A stretch of 64,000 nucleotides of DNA from contig NZ_RARB01000003.1 of NCBI RefSeq assembly GCF_003612015.1, positions 208,023 to 272,022 of the forward strand, written 5' to 3'. Of the stretch, positions 44,633-54,199 are shown in pieces. Positions within the stretch are counted from its first letter, which is position 1. Each line of letters starts with the position of its first letter. This DNA comes from Pantoea piersonii. GTDB taxonomy: Bacteria; Pseudomonadota; Gammaproteobacteria; Enterobacterales; Enterobacteriaceae. Under the pieces are notes generated by a model. That model saw nothing but the letters and a program-made list of their open reading frames with translations. It did not search any database and was not told where the DNA came from. The translations under genes and the position numbers were made by a program.

Positions 44633-45733
44633 ATGTCTCTGTTTTCTGAATTCCGTCTGAAAGACGTTACGCTGCGCAACCGCATCGCGGTGCCGCCTAT
44701 GTGTCAGTACAGCGCTGAACAGGGCCTGGTCAATGACTGGCATCACGTCCACTACGCTGCGCTGGCGCGCGGCGGCGCAAGCCTGGTGATCGTTGAAGCG
44801 ACCGCCGTTTCACCGGAAGGCCGTATCACTCCCGGCTGCCTTGGCTTATGGAATGATGCGCAGGCTGAAGGCCTGGCGCAGGTCGCGCAGGCGATCAAAG
44901 CGGCGGGTGCCGTGCCGGGCATCCAGATCGGCCATGCCGGTCGTAAAGCAAGCGCAAACAAACCCTGGGAAGGCGACGATCACATCGCAGCGGACGACGG
45001 ACGCGGCTGGGAGACCCTCTCTCCTTCTGCTGTCGCCTTCGGCAACAATCTGCCGCAGGTGCCGCGCGCCATGACGCTCGACGATATCGCGCGCGTCCGC
45101 AACGACTTCGTGCAGGCGGCTATCCGCGCACGCGATGCCGGCTATGAGTGGCTGGAACTGCACTTCGCTCACGGCTATCTGGCGCAGAGCTTTTTCTCGG
45201 TGCACGCCAACCAGCGTACCGACCAGTATGGCGGCGACGCCGCAGGCCGCAGCCGCTTCCTGCGCGAAACCTTTGACGCGGTGCGTGAAGTCTGGCCGGA
45301 AAATCTGCCGCTGACCGCCCGTTTCGGCGTGCTGGAGTATGACGGTCGCGACGAAGAGACGCTGTCAGAGGCGATCGACCTGACGCGCTACTGGCGTACC
45401 AACGGTCTGGATCTGCTGAGCGTCAGCATTGGCTTCTCTACGCCGGACGCTAATATTCCGTGGGGCACGCCTGCTTTCCTGGCGCCGATTGCCGAACGCG
45501 TACGCCGCGAGGCGGATATTGCGGTCGCTTCCGCATGGGGCATTGATTCGCCAGCTATTGCCAACGCCACCGTTGAAAAGGGTCAGCTTGATCTGGTGAT
45601 GGTAGGCCGCGCTCACCTGAAAAACCCCCACTGGCCTTACCAGGCCGCGCTGGCGCTCGACAAGCCGCAGCCGTCATGGGTGCTGCCTGCTCCCTACGCG
45701 CACTGGCTGGAGCGCTACCGCGTCAGCGAATAA
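44633..45733 (+). CDS. Old yellow enzyme, YqjM/XenA class
   Basis: FMN-dependent NAD(P)H oxidoreductase of 366 residues reducing alpha,beta-unsaturated carbonyls, nitro compounds and quinones. The YqjM-class markers are Cys in VPPMCQYSAEQG (redox-tuning residue), IQIGHAGRKAS, and ELHFAHGYLAQSFFS with the proton-donor Tyr. AGAGGG lies before the start. It follows qorB by 204 bases on the same strand; both handle electrophiles, so shared stress control is plausible. A terminator follows at 45841. Confidence 0.92.
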   Translation: MSLFSEFRLKDVTLRNRIAVPPMCQYSAEQGLVNDWHHVHYAALARGGASLVIVEATAVSPEGRITPGCLGLWNDAQAEGLAQVAQAIKAAGAVPGIQIGHAGRKASANKPWEGDDHIAADDGRGWETLSPSAVAFGNNLPQVPRAMTLDDIARVRNDFVQAAIRARDAGYEWLELHFAHGYLAQSFFSVHANQRTDQYGGDAAGRSRFLRETFDAVREVWPENLPLTARFGVLEYDGRDEETLSEAIDLTRYWRTNGLDLLSVSIGFSTPDANIPWGTPAFLAPIAERVRREADIAVASAWGIDSPAIANATVEKGQLDLVMVGRAHLKNPHWPYQAALALDKPQPSWVLPAPYAHWLERYRVSE

Positions 45734-45840
45734 GGCCTCAGGCCGCAAGCGGCTGGCATACTCCGGTCGCGCATGGATGCCCCGCGCATCTTTGCGCCCG
45801 GCTCCTGCCCGCCGCGCTGGCACCTGACCCGCCATTTTCA

Positions 45841-45864
45841 GACGCCCTTTACCGGGCGTTTTTT
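45841..45864 (+). terminator. Intrinsic terminator after the old yellow enzyme gene
   Basis: ACGCCC pairs with GGGCGT around a 6-base loop and is followed by TTTTTT. Confidence 0.8.
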
Positions 45865-46096
45865 ACAGCTGCGTAAAAATGCCACAAATAGCTCATTCCA
45901 CAGCGCGGCGACAACGTCGGTTTTTGTCAATTTTTGCCGCTTTTTTTCAACTCTCCGCTAGTTATTTTCTTTCTTCAAAGATTACTCCTAAATAAATGTT
46001 TCAAGCGCACGCGTTATTTGCTTGATAACCAGAGCAATTCCGCTAAATAAGCTATTGATAGACAATTTTTATTACGTTCATAGATATTCTGCATTG

Positions 46097-46124
46097 TTGT
46101 TTGGGCCAGCCATAAGTCTATAAT
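46097..46124 (+). promoter_or_regulatory. Probable RpoS-type promoter of treF
   Basis: TTGTTT, a 16-base spacer, and a perfect TATAAT (46119-46124) preceded by C, as favoured by sigma-S. It lies 39 bases before the proposed ATT start. E. coli treF is known to be RpoS-dependent. Confidence 0.55.
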
Positions 46125-46162
46125 TTTTCTTTTATGAAACCCTCAGACTCCAGGAGGCCGCT

Positions 46163-47821
46163 ATTAATACTTATCGCCAGCAACTCAACGCATTCGATGA
46201 GGTTCGCAAAGGGGCGGAAGTTGAGTATCAATACGATCCCCACGAGCTCAAGCTAGATCGTATGCAGGATTCCGAGCCGGAACCGGAGCTGATTGAAGGC
46301 TTGCCGGCGCCCGATGCGCTCACGCCTGCCGATCGCTACATGGAGCTGTTCGAGCATGTGCAGATGTCGCGCATCTTTGAAGACAGCAAAACGTTTCCAG
46401 ACTGCTCGCCTAAATACGATCCGCTGGACGTACTGATGCGTTATCGCCGTCAGAAACGCAGCCGCGATTTTGATCTGGCGCGCTTTGTGGCGGACCATTT
46501 TTATTTACCGGCGATAAATGAAAGTTTTTACGTTTCAAACCCGGATAAAACGCTTAACGAACATATTGACGCCCTGTGGCCAGTATTAACGAAAATGCCG
46601 CAGCAGCATCTGCCGCATTCATCGCTGCTGCCGCTGCCGAAACCTTACGTGGTGCCTGGCGGCCGCTTCGGCGAGACCTATTACTGGGACTCCTACTTCA
46701 CCATGCTCGGCCTGGCGGAGAGCGGACGCGACGATCTGCTGCGTCATATGGCGGATAACTTCGCATGGCTGATCGATAACTACGGTCACATTCCCAACGG
46801 CAACCGCACCTACTACCTGAGCCGTTCACAGCCGCCGGTCTTCGCGCTGATGGTTGAGCTGTTTGAAGAAGATGGCGTGCGCGGCGCAAAACGCTATCTC
46901 GAGCAGCTGATGAAAGAGTATCAGTTCTGGATGGATGGCGCGGGCGCGCTGATGCCACGTCAGGCGTATCGCCACGTGGTGCGTATGTCCGACGGCTCGC
47001 TGCTGAATCGCTACTGGGACGACCGCGATACGCCGCGCGATGAATCCTGGATTGAAGATGTCGAGACGGCGCGTCACTCCAGCCGTCCGGCGAGCGAAGT
47101 CTATCGCGATCTGCGCGCGGGTGCCGCATCCGGCTGGGATTACTCCTCCCGCTGGCTGCGCGATCCTAAGCGTCTGGCAAGCATCCGTACGACGCAGTTC
47201 ATCCCGATCGACCTGAACGCGTTTCTCTACAAGCTGGAGCTGATGATCGCCACGCTTTCTCATGCTAAAGGAGAAGAGCTGACGGCGCTGGCGTGGCAGA
47301 AGAAAGCCGAAGCGCGTAAGCGCGCTATTAACCGCTACCTGTGGGACAGCACGGCAGGCGTATATCGCGATTATGACTGGCGACGCGAGCGCTTTGGCGC
47401 ATTTACCGCCGCTGCCGTCGTGCCGCTGTTTGTCGGTCTCGCAACGCCGAAACAGGCGCATCTGCAGGCTATCGCGCTGCGTCAGCTGCTGCTGACCAGC
47501 GGCGGACTGGTCGCCTCTATGGTCGAAAGCGGCGAACAGTGGGATAAACCCAACGGCTGGGCGCCGCTGCAGTGGATGGCGATTATCGGCCTCAATCAGT
47601 ACGGTGAAGAGACGCTGGCGACGGAAATCGCAGTGAACTGGCTAACGACGGTCAATAATTTCTATCAGCTGCACCATAAGCTGGTGGAAAAATATGACAT
47701 CAGCGGCGATCGCGCGCGTCCTGGCGGCGGCGGCGAATACCCGCTGCAGGACGGTTTCGGCTGGACCAACGGCGTGACGCGTCGCCTGATGGCGATGTAT
47801 GGCCATCTGATGGCGAACTAG
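46163..47821 (+). CDS. treF: Cytoplasmic trehalase, apparent ATT start codon
   Basis: GH37 trehalase cleaving trehalose to two glucose molecules in the cytosol. Both signatures are present: [15 protein letters not shown] and [14 protein letters not shown]; no signal peptide, so TreF and not TreA. The first in-frame ATG is at 46262, but the codons before it still match E. coli TreF ([11 protein letters not shown] against LDPYELKLDEM), so translation must begin earlier. The frame is open back to a TAA at 46121, with no ATG, GTG or TTG; the only plausible start is ATT at 46163, six bases after AGGAGG. That gives 552 residues (E. coli 549). Confidence 0.92.
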   Translation: MNTYRQQLNAFDEVRKGAEVEYQYDPHELKLDRMQDSEPEPELIEGLPAPDALTPADRYMELFEHVQMSRIFEDSKTFPDCSPKYDPLDVLMRYRRQKRSRDFDLARFVADHFYLPAINESFYVSNPDKTLNEHIDALWPVLTKMPQQHLPHSSLLPLPKPYVVPGGRFGETYYWDSYFTMLGLAESGRDDLLRHMADNFAWLIDNYGHIPNGNRTYYLSRSQPPVFALMVELFEEDGVRGAKRYLEQLMKEYQFWMDGAGALMPRQAYRHVVRMSDGSLLNRYWDDRDTPRDESWIEDVETARHSSRPASEVYRDLRAGAASGWDYSSRWLRDPKRLASIRTTQFIPIDLNAFLYKLELMIATLSHAKGEELTALAWQKKAEARKRAINRYLWDSTAGVYRDYDWRRERFGAFTAAAVVPLFVGLATPKQAHLQAIALRQLLLTSGGLVASMVESGEQWDKPNGWAPLQWMAIIGLNQYGEETLATEIAVNWLTTVNNFYQLHHKLVEKYDISGDRARPGGGGEYPLQDGFGWTNGVTRRLMAMYGHLMAN

Positions 47822-47924
47822 TCCTTTCCCGCTCTGCCGCAAAGCTTATGCAAAAAAGGCGTTTAGCGCGTCCCTGATGCGCTTTTATCATCATCTGATG
47901 ATTAACCTTCCCCGGGAAACGCCC

Positions 47925-48878
47925 ATGAAACCTTTCCGCTCGTTATCGGGCAGTGCGCTTTTGCTCACTGCCCTTTTCGCTTTCTCTGCGCACGCAGATG
48001 AAACGCTCCGTATCGGCTACCAGAAATCCTCGACGCTGCTTACGCTAATCAAACAGCGCGGCGACCTCGACAAATCCCTGGCCGCGCAAGGGGTAAAAGT
48101 GAGCTGGCATGAGTTCTCCAGCGGGCTGCCGCTGCTGGAAGCGCTCAACCTCAATAACATCGATCTTTCAGCCGACGTCGCGGATACCGTGCCGCTGTTT
48201 GCCCAGGCGGCGGGAGCGAACCTCACTTATTATGCGCGTGAAACCCCATCGCCGCAGGCGCAGGCGATTCTGGTGCCCGCCGACTCGCCAGTAAAAACAC
48301 TGCAGGATCTCAAAGGGAAAAAGATCGCCGTCACCAAAGCGGCAGGCAGCCACTATCTGCTGATCGCTGCGCTCAGAAAGGCGGGTTTAACGTTCAGCGA
48401 CATTTCCCCGGCCTGGCTGACGCCCGCTGACGGACGCGCGGCGCTGGAGAATGGCAGCGTAGCGGCATGGGTGACATGGGAACCCTACGTTACCAGCGCG
48501 CAGGTAGAGCAGCATGCGCGCGTGCTGACGAGCGGCGAAGGCCTGGCGAGCTATCAGCGCTATTATCTCGCCTCGACGTCTTACGCCAGCACGCATCCGC
48601 AGGTGCTGAATAGCGTTTATCAGGCGCTGACGCAGGAAGCGGCATGGCTAAAAGCGCATCCGGCCGATGCGGCCGCGCTGCTTTCGCCGTTATGGGGCAA
48701 GCTGCCGGTAGCCACCATTGAGAAAGCCAATACGCAGCGCAGCTATCAGGTCGAACCGGTGAAGAAAAGCGATCTGTCGGAACAGCAAACCATTGCGGAC
48801 GCGTTTTATGACGCGAAACTCCTGCCGAAGCGCATTGATGCTAAAGCGCTCAATACCTGGCAGCCCACCACGCCTTGA
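47925..48878 (+). CDS. SsuA-like aliphatic sulfonate-binding protein (orphan)
   Basis: Periplasmic binding protein of 317 residues with a signal peptide (MKPFRSLSGSALLLTALFAF, cleavage before DETLR). LRIGYQKSSTLLTLIKQRGD, LNLNNIDLSADVADTVPLFAQ, and GSHYLLIAALRKAGL match the SsuA/TauA family. No ssuB, ssuC or ssuD genes are nearby, so it must share another transporter or be a remnant; alkanesulfonates are the family's substrates. The start at 47925 is set by the signal peptide. Confidence 0.88.
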   Translation: MKPFRSLSGSALLLTALFAFSAHADETLRIGYQKSSTLLTLIKQRGDLDKSLAAQGVKVSWHEFSSGLPLLEALNLNNIDLSADVADTVPLFAQAAGANLTYYARETPSPQAQAILVPADSPVKTLQDLKGKKIAVTKAAGSHYLLIAALRKAGLTFSDISPAWLTPADGRAALENGSVAAWVTWEPYVTSAQVEQHARVLTSGEGLASYQRYYLASTSYASTHPQVLNSVYQALTQEAAWLKAHPADAAALLSPLWGKLPVATIEKANTQRSYQVEPVKKSDLSEQQTIADAFYDAKLLPKRIDAKALNTWQPTTP

Positions 48879-49706
48879 AAATATCGCTGGCTCACCAGGG
48901 CCAGCGTCTTAATCCCCAGCCTCTCCAATATAGTAAGCACACACTTTCATTTTGATTACCGCTATCTCTGAATGTGTGCTGTAGCTTAATTTATGTCCTT
49001 TACGTTTTTCTTATTCGCCCCGCGCGTTCTTAAGGCCACTTTTATTTAAATGAACAGGTAATAGCCAGCCGTGACGTTCATAGCATCCTGGAGAAGGTGA
49101 GTTGTAGTGCCTCCCTCTGTGGCCAGATGCCGTGGAGACCGCCTGCTCCCTTCCCTGCTTCAAACTGCCGCCTGTTGTACGAAACCTTTCCTTTTCTCCT
49201 GGATAGAAAGTGATGGTCTCCACTTTTTCTGTCTACTTTCAGGCGCCCAGATAAAAAGCCCTCTCTTTTCTGAGGCAATATCATAAAAAATTAACGCTGT
49301 TAAAGAAAAAGTGGCATGTAAAATGCATTTTCCTATTTATACCAAAGGGTTAGCTAAAAATTTATTCATAGTTGCTGTACAATTTAATTGTTATTTCTTT
49401 CTGAAAAATTGTACAACTCACCATGTTGTTGTATAAATTAAAACAGAGTTGAATTGCTTCACACGTCAGTGTCAGAAGATGTAAATCTCAAACTAAAGCT
49501 TGTGAATTTTCCATTTTTATAAACGAGCTTTAAAAAACCGGACAAGGAACAGACCGAGTCCGGTTTAATTAGGGCGATCCTGGTTCTTAAAAAAAGACAG
49601 GAACATGCTATTGTCAGGGAAGTTTCGCAAGGAGAACTAAAAGAGAAAAAATATGACTCACCCGCGGTCAAATGTTGACAGCTTATCCATCTAACTTGCT
49701 GATATT
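48879..49706. other. Gene-poor AT-rich intergenic stretch
   Basis: Begins with a hairpin (CGCTGGC / GCCAGCG, 48885-48906) after the sulfonate-binding gene. The middle (49,010-49,290) has overlapping short open frames without recognisable family, possibly remnant DNA. From 49,320 it is strongly AT-rich with repeated TTGTACAA-like boxes near 49,375-49,435 and a 9-bp stem AAACCGGAC / GTCCGGTTT (49535-49566). I see no conserved gene. Confidence 0.5.
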
Positions 49707-49871
49707 TCAGCTACGACGGCTAATCTTCCCTCCTTTTCTCCCGGCTTCGATAGCGCGTTCAGGGTTGTTTTTGAAATTGCCGCCGCTCTTCTGGCCGCCT
49801 TTTCTACCCGCCTCCGCTGCTCGCTCACGATCAACCGCAAAGTTTCCAGCTCCACCACGATATTGAGACAT
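49707..49871 (-). CDS. KGG/con-10 family stress protein (YmdF/YciG type)
   Basis: Protein of 54 residues, MSQYRGGAGNFAVDRERAAE at the start, then two copies of the repeat EAGRKGG (residues 20-26 and 42-48), each preceded by a GGxGNF/GGNF-type segment. This is the stress-induced KGG repeat family (PF10685) with E. coli YmdF and YciG; these are small, very hydrophilic, general-stress proteins without known mechanism. AAGAGGA lies 7 bases before the ATG. Two longer overlapping frames in this place have no family match. Confidence 0.9.
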   Translation of the reverse strand: MSQYRGGAGNFAVDRERAAEAGRKGGQKSGGNFKNNPERAIEAGRKGGKISRRS

Positions 49872-50052
49872 ACTGTGTTCCTCTTAAGGATTAATAATAA
49901 AAATATCACAGCCTACGCTTCATCAAGTTTGATAGCGCAGGGTTAAATGTAGCTTTTAAAAATAATGAATCAAGTATTCCGTGCCTTTGTGTTTAGCAAA
50001 ATCGCTCGCAATAGCAAACAAATCAACAAGCCAACTGTTTCTGGAGGAAATC

Positions 50053-50136
50053 ATGCGTTCACGTTATCAGCGTGTAAAAAACCTCAACGGCAATCCCTTA
50101 TTTATCCTTATAACGGCGCAAAACGAGTCTATTTAA
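50053..50136 (+). CDS. Doubtful very short ORF with strong ribosome-binding site
   Basis: Frame of 27 codons (starts MRSRYQRVKNLNGNPLF) whose ATG has GGAGGA at ideal spacing. I recognise no family. A different frame over the same bases is open for 78 codons to 50201. It may be a small peptide, a leader or noise. Confidence 0.25.
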   Translation: MRSRYQRVKNLNGNPLFILITAQNESI

Positions 50137-50421
50137 CCGTTATTCTGGACGAATGGGATCATTTAAGCGGAGCGGTAAGAAAAGAAAGAGAATTTTTATA
50201 AGCGAAGCCGCTGATCATAAAACGATCACTTTTTGTTGAAAAATAAGATAATTCCTCAATAAATAAGCGAACCGTGAATAGTTAATAAAGCGAAGCGGCT
50301 GAAAGCGTTATTTCATTCCTGATGTCGTCAGATGTGATCAATAAATAATCAGAAGGTTGATTTCAGAGAAACCTTGCTCCCTGTTTTATATTCCACGTGA
50401 TAAAGCGGGTGAAGTGAAAAT

Positions 50422-50444
50422 AAAAAACGCCCCTGAGGGCGTTT
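50422..50444 (-). terminator. Intrinsic terminator after the hydrolase gene
   Basis: AAACGCCC and GGGCGTTT pair around CTGA; on the minus strand the stem is followed by TTT. Confidence 0.8.
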
Positions 50445-50470
50445 GGCAGCGAGATTTACAGAAAACGGTA

Positions 50471-51292
50471 TTAATGCTGTTGTAAAAATGTCAGAAGATC
50501 CTGGTTGAGTTGATCCTGATGCGTGACGGCGAAACCGTGCGGGCCGTTATCGTAAACTTTCAGCTCCGACCCGGCGATCAGCTCGTGCGCCAGCTTGCCG
50601 GTCGCTTCAAACGGCACAATCTGGTCATTACTGCCGTGAATGATCAGCGTCGGCACGTCCACTTTCGCCACGTCGGCGCGGAAGTCCGTTTCTGAGAAGG
50701 CGGTAACACAGTCGATGGTGCCTTTCAGCGAAGCGAGCAGCGCAATGTTCAGCGTCTGCGTCAGTACGCCGTCGGAAACGGTCTGCCCGGCGTTAATGCC
50801 ATAGAACGGCGTGGCGAACTCTTTAATGAACTGCGCGCGATCTTTACGCAGTCCGGCAATAATGCCGTCGAATACCGCTTTTTCTGGTCCTTCCGGGTGG
50901 TCGGCAGTTTGACCGAAGATCGGCGTGACCGCGCCAAGCAGCACCAGGCTTTTTACTTTTTCCGTGCCGTAGCGGCCGATGTAGCGCGTTACGTCGCCGC
51001 CGCCCATTGAAAAGCCCACCAGCGTGATATCGCTCAGCCCCAGATGCTCAATCAGGCCGTGAATATCGTCGGCAAAGGTGTCGTAGTCATACCCTTCCCA
51101 CGGCTGATCGGAACGACCAAAACCACGACGGTCGAACGCGATTGCCCGGTAGCCGTTCTCGGCCAGGTGAACCAGCTGGCTCTCCCACATATCGGCATCC
51201 AGCGGCCAGCCATGGCTGAACAGCACCGGCTCTCCCTTACCGTAATCTTTGAAGTAAATGCGTACGCCATCTTTTGTCGTTAAGGTGCTCAT
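50471..51292 (-). CDS. Alpha/beta hydrolase, non-heme chloroperoxidase/esterase type
   Basis: Cytosolic alpha/beta hydrolase of 273 residues close to bacterial cofactor-free haloperoxidases/arylesterases. Catalytic triad: S95 (GFSMGGGDVTRY), D223 (IIHGSNDQIVPF) and H252 (NGPHGFAVTH). The oxyanion region is FSHGWPLDADMW. Such enzymes hydrolyse esters and make peracids in vitro; the natural substrate is unknown. It diverges from the MFS gene at 51532 and has its own terminator. Confidence 0.9.
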   Translation of the reverse strand: MSTLTTKDGVRIYFKDYGKGEPVLFSHGWPLDADMWESQLVHLAENGYRAIAFDRRGFGRSDQPWEGYDYDTFADDIHGLIEHLGLSDITLVGFSMGGGDVTRYIGRYGTEKVKSLVLLGAVTPIFGQTADHPEGPEKAVFDGIIAGLRKDRAQFIKEFATPFYGINAGQTVSDGVLTQTLNIALLASLKGTIDCVTAFSETDFRADVAKVDVPTLIIHGSNDQIVPFEATGKLAHELIAGSELKVYDNGPHGFAVTHQDQLNQDLLTFLQQH

Positions 51293-51531
51293 GTCTGGTC
51301 TCCGTTATCAGTGATGTTGTGTCTTGTTAATCAAGCTAACCTGGACGCGAGATAAAACCTAAAGCAGAAATTTTGATAAGACGTTAAAGGATTTTAGCGA
51401 TCGAAAGTTGTGAAAAAATCCTGGGCATCTTGCCGCAGATATTCCGCTATCAAGCCTGGCAGAGCGCCCGTAATGTTCCAGCCATCACCACTAAATAACG
51501 CTGCGCTAACCGGCGCGGTCGGAGACAGAAG

Positions 51532-53121
51532 ATGAGCCAGAACATGACCCCCTCGCCTGCGGGCGGCGCTTTCTCCCCTTTTCGCTACGCCATGTTCGCC
51601 CTGATATGGGGCGCGTCGGTGCTGGGCAATACCGGCAGTTTTATCCGCGACGTCGCCAGCTCCTGGCTGATTACCGGCCTCTCGGACAATCCCACGGCGG
51701 TCGCGCTGATGCAGACCGCCGCCACGCTGCCGGTCTTTCTGCTGGCGCTGCCAGCGGGCGTGCTGTCGGATATCTTTGACCGCCGCCGCCTGCTGATTGC
51801 GATACAGATACTGATGGCCAGCGTCAGCGGCACGCTGCTGATCCTCTCCCACAATAACTGGCTGACGGCGGAGTGGCTGATTGGGCTGACCTTTGTCGGC
51901 GGCATCGGCGCGGCGCTGTTCGGCCCCGCCTGGCAAGCGATCGTGCCGGAACTGGTGCCGCGTCAGGAGATGAAAAACGCCGTCGCGCTCAATTCACTCG
52001 GCATTAATATCGCACGCGCTATCGGCCCGGCGACCGGCGGCCTGCTGCTGGCAAGCCTCGGCGCCATGGCTGCTTACGGCGCGGATGTCGCCAGCTATTT
52101 CATTGTGATTGCCGCGCTGCTGGCCTGGAAGCGTCCGGCAAAAGCGCAGGATGAGCTGAACGAGCACTTCTTCGGTGCGTTCCGCGCCGGTCTGCGCTAC
52201 GTCAAAGCGAGTCGCGAGCTGCACCGCGTGCTGTTTCGCGCCGCGATGTTCTTTATCTTCGCCAGCGCGCTCTGGGCGCTGCTGCCGCTGATAGCGCGCC
52301 AGCTGCTGCAGGGCACGGCCGGTTTCTACGGCATGATGCTCGGCGCCGTCGGGATCGGCGCCATTGGCGGCGCGCTGTTGCTGCCGCGCCTGCGCGCCAG
52401 GATGCGCGCCGACGCGCTGCTGCTGCTTGCCGCCGCCATCAACGGCCTGGTGATGCTCGGCCTGGCGCTCACACCGCCGCAGTGGCTGGCGCTGGTGCTG
52501 ATGCTGGTGCTCGGCAGCGGCTGGATCATCGCGCTGACCACGCTGAACGGCGTCGCCCAGGCGGTGCTGCCGGACTGGGTGCGCGGCCGCGGGCTGGCGG
52601 TTTATCTGATGGTGTTTAACGGCGCGCTGGCAGGCGGCAGCCTGCTGTGGGGCCTGGTGGCGCAGCAGGCGGGCGTAGTGGCGACGCTGGTTATCGCGGC
52701 GGCGGCGCTGATGCTGAGCGCGCTGCTGCTGCGCCGCAAAGCGCTGCCGCAGGGCGAGGCGGATCTGCAGCCCGCGCTGCACTGGCAGGAACCGGCGGTG
52801 GCGCAAAGCATTGATGGGCGTCGCGGTCCGGTGATGGTGCAGATCCACTACCGCGTAGCGGAGGAAGATCGCCCGGCTTTTCTGGCGGCGATCAATAAGC
52901 TGGCGCTGGCGCGCCGTCGCGATGGTGCTTACGCCTGGGGGGTGATGACGCACACCGAAGATGCGGCGTTTATTCAGGAGTGGTTTTTAGTCGAGTCGTG
53001 GCAGGAGCATCTGCGTCAGCATCAGCGCGTGTCGAAAGCGGACGCCGAGCTGCAGGCGGCAGTGCTGGCGTTCCATCAGGGCGAAGGCGCGCCCAAAGCG
53101 CACCACTTTATCTCGCTGTAA
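51532..53121 (+). CDS. MFS exporter (MFS_3/EntS-like) with C-terminal ABM-like domain
   Basis: Major-facilitator protein of 529 residues: residues about 15-405 form 10-12 membrane helices with the MFS loop motif GVLSDIFDRRRLLI. Residues about 430-525 are soluble and resemble the antibiotic-biosynthesis-monooxygenase fold (VMVQIHYRVAEEDRPAF, FIQEWFLVESWQEHLRQHQR). This length fits the MFS_3 (DUF894) family, which includes enterobactin exporters. A second ABM-domain gene lies at 54200 beyond the LysR gene. The exported compound is unknown. A terminator follows at 53128. Confidence 0.85.
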   Translation: MSQNMTPSPAGGAFSPFRYAMFALIWGASVLGNTGSFIRDVASSWLITGLSDNPTAVALMQTAATLPVFLLALPAGVLSDIFDRRRLLIAIQILMASVSGTLLILSHNNWLTAEWLIGLTFVGGIGAALFGPAWQAIVPELVPRQEMKNAVALNSLGINIARAIGPATGGLLLASLGAMAAYGADVASYFIVIAALLAWKRPAKAQDELNEHFFGAFRAGLRYVKASRELHRVLFRAAMFFIFASALWALLPLIARQLLQGTAGFYGMMLGAVGIGAIGGALLLPRLRARMRADALLLLAAAINGLVMLGLALTPPQWLALVLMLVLGSGWIIALTTLNGVAQAVLPDWVRGRGLAVYLMVFNGALAGGSLLWGLVAQQAGVVATLVIAAAALMLSALLLRRKALPQGEADLQPALHWQEPAVAQSIDGRRGPVMVQIHYRVAEEDRPAFLAAINKLALARRRDGAYAWGVMTHTEDAAFIQEWFLVESWQEHLRQHQRVSKADAELQAAVLAFHQGEGAPKAHHFISL

Positions 53122-53127
53122 CCTCAG

Positions 53128-53155
53128 GCGCGCGGTGCTTCGGCCGCGCGCTTTT
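53128..53155 (+). terminator. Intrinsic terminator after the MFS gene
   Basis: GCGCGCGG pairs with CCGCGCGC across an 8-base loop and is followed by TTTT, between converging MFS and LysR genes. Confidence 0.8.
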
Positions 53156-53158
53156 GGC

Positions 53159-54067
53159 TTAAGGCGCGGCGTAGATCTCGCGCAGCCCCTCCAGCGTTTG
53201 CAGCCTGTCGCGCCACCAGCGCGCCGCATTACCGCTGGCGCTCTCATTCCAGGCCAGGTAAGCCATGTCGCGCCGCGTTTCGCTGTCGAGCTGGCGCGCC
53301 ACCAGCGTGCCGTTCGCCAGATGCGGCGCGGCAAGATAGTACGGCAGATAGCCGCATCCCAGCCCGGCCAGCTGCGCCTGCAGCTTGGCATGAAAATCAT
53401 GCACGCTCAGCGTTTTTTGCTCATCCAGCACGCGCAAATCCATACCGGCGCCGTGGCGTGACGAGTCGTGCACCGTAACCGCGCGATACTGACGGATCTG
53501 TTCGCGCAGCAGCGGCTCCGGCATCTGCGCCAGCGGATGGGTTGGCGCGACGGCGAACACATAGTCGAGCCAGCCCAGCGCCACGCAGCCGATATCTTTA
53601 CGCGTCGCCGGCTCCTGCACCGCGCCGAACACCAGATCCGCCTCGCCGTAGCTCAGCGCTTCCCAGCAGCCCGCCAGCACATCCTGGCGAAACTGCAGCT
53701 GGGTATGGGGATGCTGCTGATAAAACTCGTCAATCAGCGGAGACAGCAGCGAAAACGGCACCGAGGCGTCAACGCTAATGGTCAGGTTGCTCTCCCAGCC
53801 GCTTTCGACGTAGCGCGCCTGCTGCTCCAGTTCGTTTACGGCGCGCAGCAGCGCGCGTCCTTTTTCCAGCATCAGCCGCCCGGTTGGGGTGAAGGTAGCG
53901 CGATGACCGGAGCGATCGAGCAGCGTGATCTTCATGTCGCTTTCCATCTTCTGCACCGTATAGCTTAACGCCGACGCGGTTTTAAACAGCCGCGCCGCCG
54001 CAGCCGCGAAGGTGCCGTGACGGTCGAGCGCATCCAGAATCAGCAGCGCCTCGAGGTTTAATCGCAT
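53159..54067 (-). CDS. LysR-family regulator (YhaJ-like)
   Basis: LysR protein of 302 residues: HTH MRLNLEALLILDALDRHGTF, then AAAAARLFKTASALSYTVQK, and a periplasmic-binding-type effector domain. It resembles the E. coli YhaJ group. It is divergent from the ABM-domain gene across 132 bases with a 14-base palindrome, so control of that gene and of itself is likely. Confidence 0.9.
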   Translation of the reverse strand: MRLNLEALLILDALDRHGTFAAAAARLFKTASALSYTVQKMESDMKITLLDRSGHRATFTPTGRLMLEKGRALLRAVNELEQQARYVESGWESNLTISVDASVPFSLLSPLIDEFYQQHPHTQLQFRQDVLAGCWEALSYGEADLVFGAVQEPATRKDIGCVALGWLDYVFAVAPTHPLAQMPEPLLREQIRQYRAVTVHDSSRHGAGMDLRVLDEQKTLSVHDFHAKLQAQLAGLGCGYLPYYLAAPHLANGTLVARQLDSETRRDMAYLAWNESASGNAARWWRDRLQTLEGLREIYAAP

Positions 54068-54087
54068 TCCTCAGTTCTCCCCAAAAA

Positions 54088-54101
54088 TTGTTGAACAACA
54101 A
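54088..54101. promoter_or_regulatory. Candidate LysR operator
   Basis: TTGTTG-AA-CAACAA, a perfect dyad with 6-base arms, 20 bases upstream of the LysR start in the divergent region. Confidence 0.45.
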
Positions 54102-54199
54102 CCCAAAATCATTCCGCTAACAATAAATGTTCTCATCTCGTATTTTTGTATCCAACAGCGCCACTGCTGTAAATCACTTTTAGCGCGCCGGGAGGCGAT

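Larger units (their letters stand above)
49872..50470. other. Intergenic region upstream of the KGG gene
   Basis: Roughly 600 AT-rich bases between the KGG gene and the hydrolase. It holds only a doubtful 27-codon frame (50053-50136) and a terminator for the hydrolase (50422-50444). Confidence 0.5.

Noticed and set aside
46134..46256. 40-residue frame starting at the ATG before treF
   Set aside because: No ribosome-binding site, only about 10 bases after the proposed -10, and no similarity; kept only as a note to the ATT-start finding.
49011..49284. Overlapping short minus-strand frames
   Set aside because: No ribosome-binding site, no family and mutual overlap in different frames; possibly remnant DNA.
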